A stretch of 8,700 nt of DNA from an uncultured Bacilli bacterium (GTDB lineage: Bacteria; Bacillota_I; Bacilli_A; RF39; UBA660), in contig CANQAO010000045.1 in the NCBI GenBank assembly GCA_947589375.1, positions 1 through 8,700 on the forward strand, given 5' to 3'. Every line of letters starts with the position of its first letter. The first letter of the stretch is position 1. Positions 4,034 to 8,700 of this stretch are shown here, piece after piece. A program made the position numbers and the translations under genes. The notes below the pieces were generated by a model. The model saw only the letters and a program-made list of their open reading frames with translations. It was not told the origin of the DNA and made no database searches.

Positions 4034-7000
4034 TTAAAAGAAACTAAGCTGACTGGTTTCATCTAAACCATCTAATATGCCCATGAGCCGCATTTTTTCG
4101 ATCAATGTTGAAGATATTTTGGCCCGTTTTTGTAAATCTTCGATACTTAAAAATGGCGCTTTTTTACGTTCTTCAACAATATTTTTAGCGACCACATCAC
4201 CAAGTCCATCAATAGTTCTAAAAGGTGGTATCAAAGTTTTTTCATCTTCGGATAAAACAAAATATAAAGCATCACTTTTATTAATATCAATAGGTGCGAA
4301 TTTAATACCACGAGCTAGAGCTTCTAAAGCTAACTTTAGACATTCTAAAATATTGGCTTCTTTATTAGTTGCACTGTAACCTTTATCATTAATTTCTTCC
4401 ATTCGTCTTACCACAGCATCATATCCTTTAATCATCGCTTCAATATCAAAGTCGGTATATTCAACAGAAAATTGTGCGTAGTAATATACTCCGGGGCGAT
4501 GAACTTTATAATAAGCTAATCTATAAGCATTAATAACATAAGCGACGGCATGCGCTTTCGGGAACATGTATTTAATCTTATGGCAAGATTCTATATACCA
4601 ATCAGGTACTCCTGCCTTTTGCATGTCTTCGGCAAAAGCTGGCCATTTTTCAGGTTCCTTCGTAGGTTTTCCTTTACGGACAAACTCCATAGTTTTAAAA
4701 GCTTTAGTCGGATCCATGCCATAATTCATTAAATTAACCATGATATCATCACGGCAACCGATAACTTCACTAAAAGGAACAATTTCGTTTTTAATAAGTT
4801 CACTCGCATTACCTTCCCAAACATCAGTACCATGCGCTAAGCCAGAAATTTTAGTTAGTTCCGCGAAAGTGTGTGGTTTAGTATCCTCAACCAATTTTAT
4901 CGTAAACTGGGTTCCAAATTCGGGAATACCAATCGTTCCAATATTACATCTAATTTGCTCAGCGGTAACGCCTAGTGGTTTGGTCGAAGTAAAGATGCCC
5001 ATTGTTTCTTTATCATCTAAAGGTACTTTGGTAACATCATCACCAGTGAGATCTTGAATTAAACGTAGTTTGGTCGGACCAGAATGCCCTAAAATATCCA
5101 ATTTAAGTACATCTTGATCAATCGCATGATAATCAAAATGGGTTGTTCGCCATGCCGAAGTAACATCGTCAGCCGGATATTGGAATGGGGTGAAATCATA
5201 AACGTCCATATAGTCAGGAATAACTACAATTCCTCCCGGGTGCTGACCAGTAGTGCGCTTCACCCCCGTACAACCAGCCGCTAATCTTTCCACTTCAGCT
5301 GTTCGCATCATAATGCCTTTATCTTCACAATAACCTTTGACATATCCAAAAGCCGTTCTATCAGCAACTGTACCAATGGTTCCCGCGCGATAAACATTAT
5401 CTTCACCGAATAAAACTTTAGTATATTCATGAGCTGCCGCTTGATTTAAATCGGAAAAATTCAAATCAATATCCGGAACTTTATCGGCATGAAGACCAAG
5501 GAAAGTCGCAAAAGGCATGTCATGGCCATCTTTATGCATCTTAGTATGACAATGAGGACAATCCATATCAGGCATATCATAACCACAACCATACATCGTG
5601 CCTAAAGCTATACCATCTTTGTCAAAAATAGTCTTTTGACATTTCGGACAAACATAATGTGGCGGAAGTGGGTTGACCTCCGAAATTCCCATCATAGTCG
5701 CTACTAAAGACGAACCAACAGAACCACGTGAACCTACTAAATAACCATCATCATTAGATTTCTTAACTAGTTTTTGGGCAATTAAATAAATAACATCAAA
5801 ATTAGCTCCAATAATGGCTGTTAATTTAGAAGCCGCTTCTTTATCGGCATCTTCTGAAGACATATTAGGGTTTTCTTCTAATACATCTTTTTTAACAAAC
5901 TCTTTTACCCCATCATAATATGTCAGCATTAATTTGTGCAACTGAGAATAAACATATTTGTCGTACTCTTCATTGGTTAAATTTTTTTCATCTGCCTGCT
6001 TTTTAATAATCCGTAAAGGCTCAGTTCCATAAAGTTCTGAAGCTAAGCGTTCCTCAATTAAATAAGGTAGTGGATCTCCATATACTTCTTTCGCTTTTTT
6101 ATATACCATATCTGTCGTTGTTTCGACTGACTTATCTATTTTAGGTGCGAAAGGAATGCCTCCAGTTTCAATAATAACCTCAATCACCTCAGCCATATCC
6201 GCAATTTTATTAGGATTAGTAATAACTATTTCTTTAGCTAAATCTTTATCCAAAAAACTAAAAGCCGAGAGCATTTCTTCAGTAGTTCTAAAATATTGAT
6301 TTGGAATAGATTTGATATCTTTTTTTGAAAGTGGGTGTCTTCCTCCTCCAGGAACTTTTTGATTAACGATAATTTCACGATAAATTTTATCATCCGGATT
6401 TAAATGATGGACGTCACCTGTCGCCACGATTAATTTACCCGCATCTTTAGTTACTCTAATAATTTTTTGTAGGTGATTAATTAGTTCTGATTTAGACCCA
6501 AAGTCATTCATCTGAATCAAATGGTCATATACCTCAGGTGGCTGAACTTCAACATAATCATAGAAATTAATTAGATTTGTAAGTTCCTCTTCGGACTTAC
6601 TACGAGCTTTAATAAAGATCTCACTTTCATAACAGCCACTACCGACTAATAAACCTTCACGATATTTTTCAATTTCACTACGTAAAATTCTTGGAGTTTT
6701 ATATAAATATTTAGTATTGGCGAGGGAAACAATTTTAAATAAATTTTTAAGTCCTTCTCTATTTAACGCGAGTAAATTAACATGATAGGCCGAACCATAT
6801 TTATGAATATCCGCTTTCGAAACTAATTTATCTAAATCTTTAATCGTTTCATAATTGCGTGATACTAATTTTTTAAGCATCTTATGTAAAACTAAAGCTG
6901 TGCCTTCGGCATCGTAATCAGCGCGGTGATGGGCATCTTCATCCCAAGGAACTTCATACCTTTTAACTAACGCTGATAAGCTATGACGCGCATAATTATT

Positions 7001-8563
7001 ATCCAAAGCTCTAGATAATTCTAAAGTATCGATAACCGTATTATTAAACTGGCCTAAACCATATTTTTTATAAGCCATATTTAGGAACGATACATCAAAT
7101 TTCGCATTATGTGCGACCATTGGTAAATTGCCAAACCACTCGATAAAACGTTTAATTACATTTTCTTCGTTATCTTTACCTTTAAGCATTTCATCCGTGA
7201 TATTGGTAATTTCCGTAATTTTAGCGGGTAATTTTTTGCCTGGATTGACCAGTTCTGAAAATCTATCGATGATTTCACCATTGCATATTTTAACCGCCCC
7301 TACTTCGATAATGGAATCCCCACCACCAGCATTTAAACCAGTCGTTTCAAAGTCAAATACTACATAAGTCGTTTCTAAAAGTTTGTCATCAGTGGGATTA
7401 ATTACAATACCTACAGTATCATCAATCAACGTAAGTTCTATGCCATATAAAGCTTTAAATGGTTCGCCTTGACTATTTTTATTAATATCACAAACGGTGT
7501 GATAGACATCGGGAAAAGACTGAACACCATTGTGATCTGTAATAGCTACGGCTTTATGTCCCCAATTATATGCCGTTTTAACTAAAGTTTTCGGATCACA
7601 TAAACCATCCATTTGACTCATTTTAGTATGGGCATGTAGTTCTACTCGCTTTTCTAAAGCCGTATCCGTTCTAATTTCATCTTTTTTATCTGAAACATTT
7701 ATGTCCCTTGCATTTAAAACTATTTCCCCAGAATATTTATCATTTTTAGTATATCCTTTAATTTTATAGTAACGGCCTTCTTTAAGACGTTTATCATAAT
7801 TTAAAAATTCGTCTTCTTCACGGCAAAAAATCTTACAGTATATACTGTCAGTTCCATCGTATAGTTTTAACGTAATAATGCGAAAATTACTTTTCGCTGA
7901 TTCAAATAAATCTTTACCGAATATTTTAGCTTCCACTGTCACATTATCCATTTCAAACGAAAGCGCACTAATATCGGTGATTTTACTTTTAATTTCACTG
8001 CCCATAATAATCGGACTTTCTTTTTTCGTAATAACGGGTATCTCTTTTGTCTTTTCTTTTTCGATTTCTTCTCTAATTTCTAAAGCTTTTTCTTTATCGA
8101 TTTTAGTTTCAATTTGAACGTTAAAACCCGCATTATGAAGTTTATGTTCCAAATCATCTTTAATACTCGAAAACTTCATTGTTTCGGCTTTATTCGTCAC
8201 TTCAATTAATAATTTATCATCTTCTAAAGTTAACGCACTATTGATAAAAATTTCCAATAATGGGGCATTTTTACTATATTCTTGCATATAAAAACGATAG
8301 TAATCAGTTAAGTTTTCTAAATTAAATTCTTGCACGATGATCTTTACACCTACCGCTTTAGCTGTTTTAAAAGCCGGTTTAATTAATGATTCTAATTCTA
8401 AAAATAAATCGAGTGGTAAAACAGTTTTTAAGTCAATTAAAAAAACATATTTTTCCTTTTCTCTATTGCAAATAATTTTTTCTAATTTACCATTTTCAAA
8501 ATATTGTCTTTTGTCTAAAGGTAAGTTAATTTTATCTAATAATATGTCTAATTTGTTCTGCAT
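4034..8563 (-). CDS. polC: DNA polymerase III alpha subunit, Gram-positive type PolC
   Basis: This is the main replicative polymerase of low-GC Gram-positives, 1509 residues, close to the usual length of about 1440-1500. From the chosen ATG, the N-terminal domain covers about 1-200, with a Lys/Glu-rich linker at 155-180. An OB fold covers about 210-290. The PHP domain begins at 305 (VELHAHTKMSQMDG, ITDHNGV) and is split by a DnaQ-type 3'-5' exonuclease at about 400-565, with FDFETTGL, HNAKFDVSFLN and HHRADYDAEGTA giving the DEDDh residues. PHP resumes with ATGDVHHLNPDD near 715. A Cys4 zinc site is at 972-1005 (CPKC, GCGYD, CPHC). The catalytic core has PDIDLNFS near 1030, TTGQHPGGI, LKLDILGH and KIKYMFPKAHAVAY, and a helix-hairpin-helix region follows at about 1450-1490. 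Proofreading and polymerase residues look intact. The ATG at 8563 is preferred: AGGTGG (8569-8574) lies five bases upstream, while the GTG at 8572 falls inside that site. It has its own promoter. Confidence 0.98.
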   Translation of the reverse strand: MQNKLDILLDKINLPLDKRQYFENGKLEKIICNREKEKYVFLIDLKTVLPLDLFLELESLIKPAFKTAKAVGVKIIVQEFNLENLTDYYRFYMQEYSKNAPLLEIFINSALTLEDDKLLIEVTNKAETMKFSSIKDDLEHKLHNAGFNVQIETKIDKEKALEIREEIEKEKTKEIPVITKKESPIIMGSEIKSKITDISALSFEMDNVTVEAKIFGKDLFESAKSNFRIITLKLYDGTDSIYCKIFCREEDEFLNYDKRLKEGRYYKIKGYTKNDKYSGEIVLNARDINVSDKKDEIRTDTALEKRVELHAHTKMSQMDGLCDPKTLVKTAYNWGHKAVAITDHNGVQSFPDVYHTVCDINKNSQGEPFKALYGIELTLIDDTVGIVINPTDDKLLETTYVVFDFETTGLNAGGGDSIIEVGAVKICNGEIIDRFSELVNPGKKLPAKITEITNITDEMLKGKDNEENVIKRFIEWFGNLPMVAHNAKFDVSFLNMAYKKYGLGQFNNTVIDTLELSRALDNNYARHSLSALVKRYEVPWDEDAHHRADYDAEGTALVLHKMLKKLVSRNYETIKDLDKLVSKADIHKYGSAYHVNLLALNREGLKNLFKIVSLANTKYLYKTPRILRSEIEKYREGLLVGSGCYESEIFIKARSKSEEELTNLINFYDYVEVQPPEVYDHLIQMNDFGSKSELINHLQKIIRVTKDAGKLIVATGDVHHLNPDDKIYREIIVNQKVPGGGRHPLSKKDIKSIPNQYFRTTEEMLSAFSFLDKDLAKEIVITNPNKIADMAEVIEVIIETGGIPFAPKIDKSVETTTDMVYKKAKEVYGDPLPYLIEERLASELYGTEPLRIIKKQADEKNLTNEEYDKYVYSQLHKLMLTYYDGVKEFVKKDVLEENPNMSSEDADKEAASKLTAIIGANFDVIYLIAQKLVKKSNDDGYLVGSRGSVGSSLVATMMGISEVNPLPPHYVCPKCQKTIFDKDGIALGTMYGCGYDMPDMDCPHCHTKMHKDGHDMPFATFLGLHADKVPDIDLNFSDLNQAAAHEYTKVLFGEDNVYRAGTIGTVADRTAFGYVKGYCEDKGIMMRTAEVERLAAGCTGVKRTTGQHPGGIVVIPDYMDVYDFTPFQYPADDVTSAWRTTHFDYHAIDQDVLKLDILGHSGPTKLRLIQDLTGDDVTKVPLDDKETMGIFTSTKPLGVTAEQIRCNIGTIGIPEFGTQFTIKLVEDTKPHTFAELTKISGLAHGTDVWEGNASELIKNEIVPFSEVIGCRDDIMVNLMNYGMDPTKAFKTMEFVRKGKPTKEPEKWPAFAEDMQKAGVPDWYIESCHKIKYMFPKAHAVAYVINAYRLAYYKVHRPGVYYYAQFSVEYTDFDIEAMIKGYDAVVRRMEEINDKGYSATNKEANILECLKLALEALARGIKFAPIDINKSDALYFVLSEDEKTLIPPFRTIDGLGDVVAKNIVEERKKAPFLSIEDLQKRAKISSTLIEKMRLMGILDGLDETSQLSFF

Positions 8564-8580
8564 TTCTACCACCTACTTTT

Positions 8581-8609
8581 ATTTTATCACACCTCATATT
8601 TTGGGTAAA
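8581..8609 (-). promoter_or_regulatory. probable polC promoter
   Basis: On the minus strand a -35 TTTACC (8604-8609) and a -10 TAAAAT (8581-8586) are separated by 17 bases. The -10 is preceded by TGA, an extended -10. The -10 ends 18 bases before the chosen ATG, giving a leader of about 11-13 bases, as at polA. Confidence 0.6.
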
Positions 8610-8642
8610 GGAAAAATCACAATTATTTTAGTAAAAATTCTT

Positions 8643-8658
8643 TGACATTTTTATGTCA
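8643..8658. repeat. inverted repeat upstream of polC
   Basis: TGACAT (8643-8648) and ATGTCA (8653-8658) are separated by TTTT. It lies about 35 bases upstream of the polC -35. It could be an operator or the stem of a weak terminator of a gene beyond the right edge. The rest of 8610-8700 is A/T-rich and I see no gene in it. Confidence 0.35.
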
Positions 8659-8700
8659 TTAATTTTAATGTATAAAAGTAATTTTATAGAAAGATAATTT

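Noticed and set aside
8570..8572. GTG as polC start, giving three extra residues
   Set aside because: It lies within the AGGTGG ribosome binding site. The ATG at 8563 has correct spacing.
2525..8645. Plus-strand open frames of 60-105 codons
   Set aside because: They lie opposite the T4CP-like and polC genes, lack ribosome binding sites and show compositions that mirror the real genes. They are antisense shadows.
8642..8676. Plus-strand promoter: TTGACA at 8642 with TATAAA at 8671
   Set aside because: The spacer would be 23 bases and no plus-strand gene is visible before the window ends.
1..8700. CRISPR array, tRNA, rRNA, insertion sequence or DnaA-box cluster
   Set aside because: I found no regularly spaced repeats, cloverleaf or rRNA-like segments, transposase motifs or clustered DnaA boxes on reading both strands.

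Overview
The window looks like the chromosome of an AT-rich, low-GC Gram-positive bacterium, in the broad Bacilli/Mollicutes area. It carries a Gram-positive type PolC replicative polymerase, strong AGGAGG-type ribosome binding sites and A/T-rich promoters. All tryptophans in the long genes are coded by TGG, and UGA works as a stop codon at the end of the merR-like gene. The standard code therefore fits, and a UGA=Trp mycoplasma or spiroplasma is unlikely. I cannot name the genus from sequence alone. Every gene I can support lies on the minus strand, so transcription runs from high to low coordinates.

Layout in the direction of transcription. (1) 8563-4034: polC, the replicative DNA polymerase, with its own promoter just upstream and a palindromic terminator after it. 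(2) 3908-2190: a probable three-gene operon with its own extended -10 promoter. It holds a short MerR-family regulator, a soluble VirD4/TraG-like P-loop protein joined to it by an ATGA overlap, and an unrecognised 88-residue protein, followed by a clear intrinsic terminator. (3) 2032-601: two overlapping tandem DUF1016/YhcG-family genes. The first is full length with an intact PD-(D/E)xK nuclease core. The second has lost that core by an in-frame deletion. Both start with TTG. (4) 559-1: the start of a 5'-3' exonuclease gene, most likely polA, running off the left edge.

Two housekeeping replication genes thus flank an accessory block of five genes. The most interesting signals are in that block: an 8-bp hairpin inside both DUF1016 genes that is kept by compensating, amino-acid-changing substitutions; a mosaic nuclease-dead paralogue translationally overlapped with an intact nuclease; a hairpin that would mask the ribosome binding site of the nuclease; and a lone membrane-less coupling-protein-like ATPase with an altered Walker B motif under a MerR regulator. 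No function can be proved from sequence for the block, but a DNA-handling or defence role is a reasonable hypothesis.

There is no gene-free stretch longer than about 160 bases. I see no tRNA, rRNA, CRISPR array, insertion sequence or origin.
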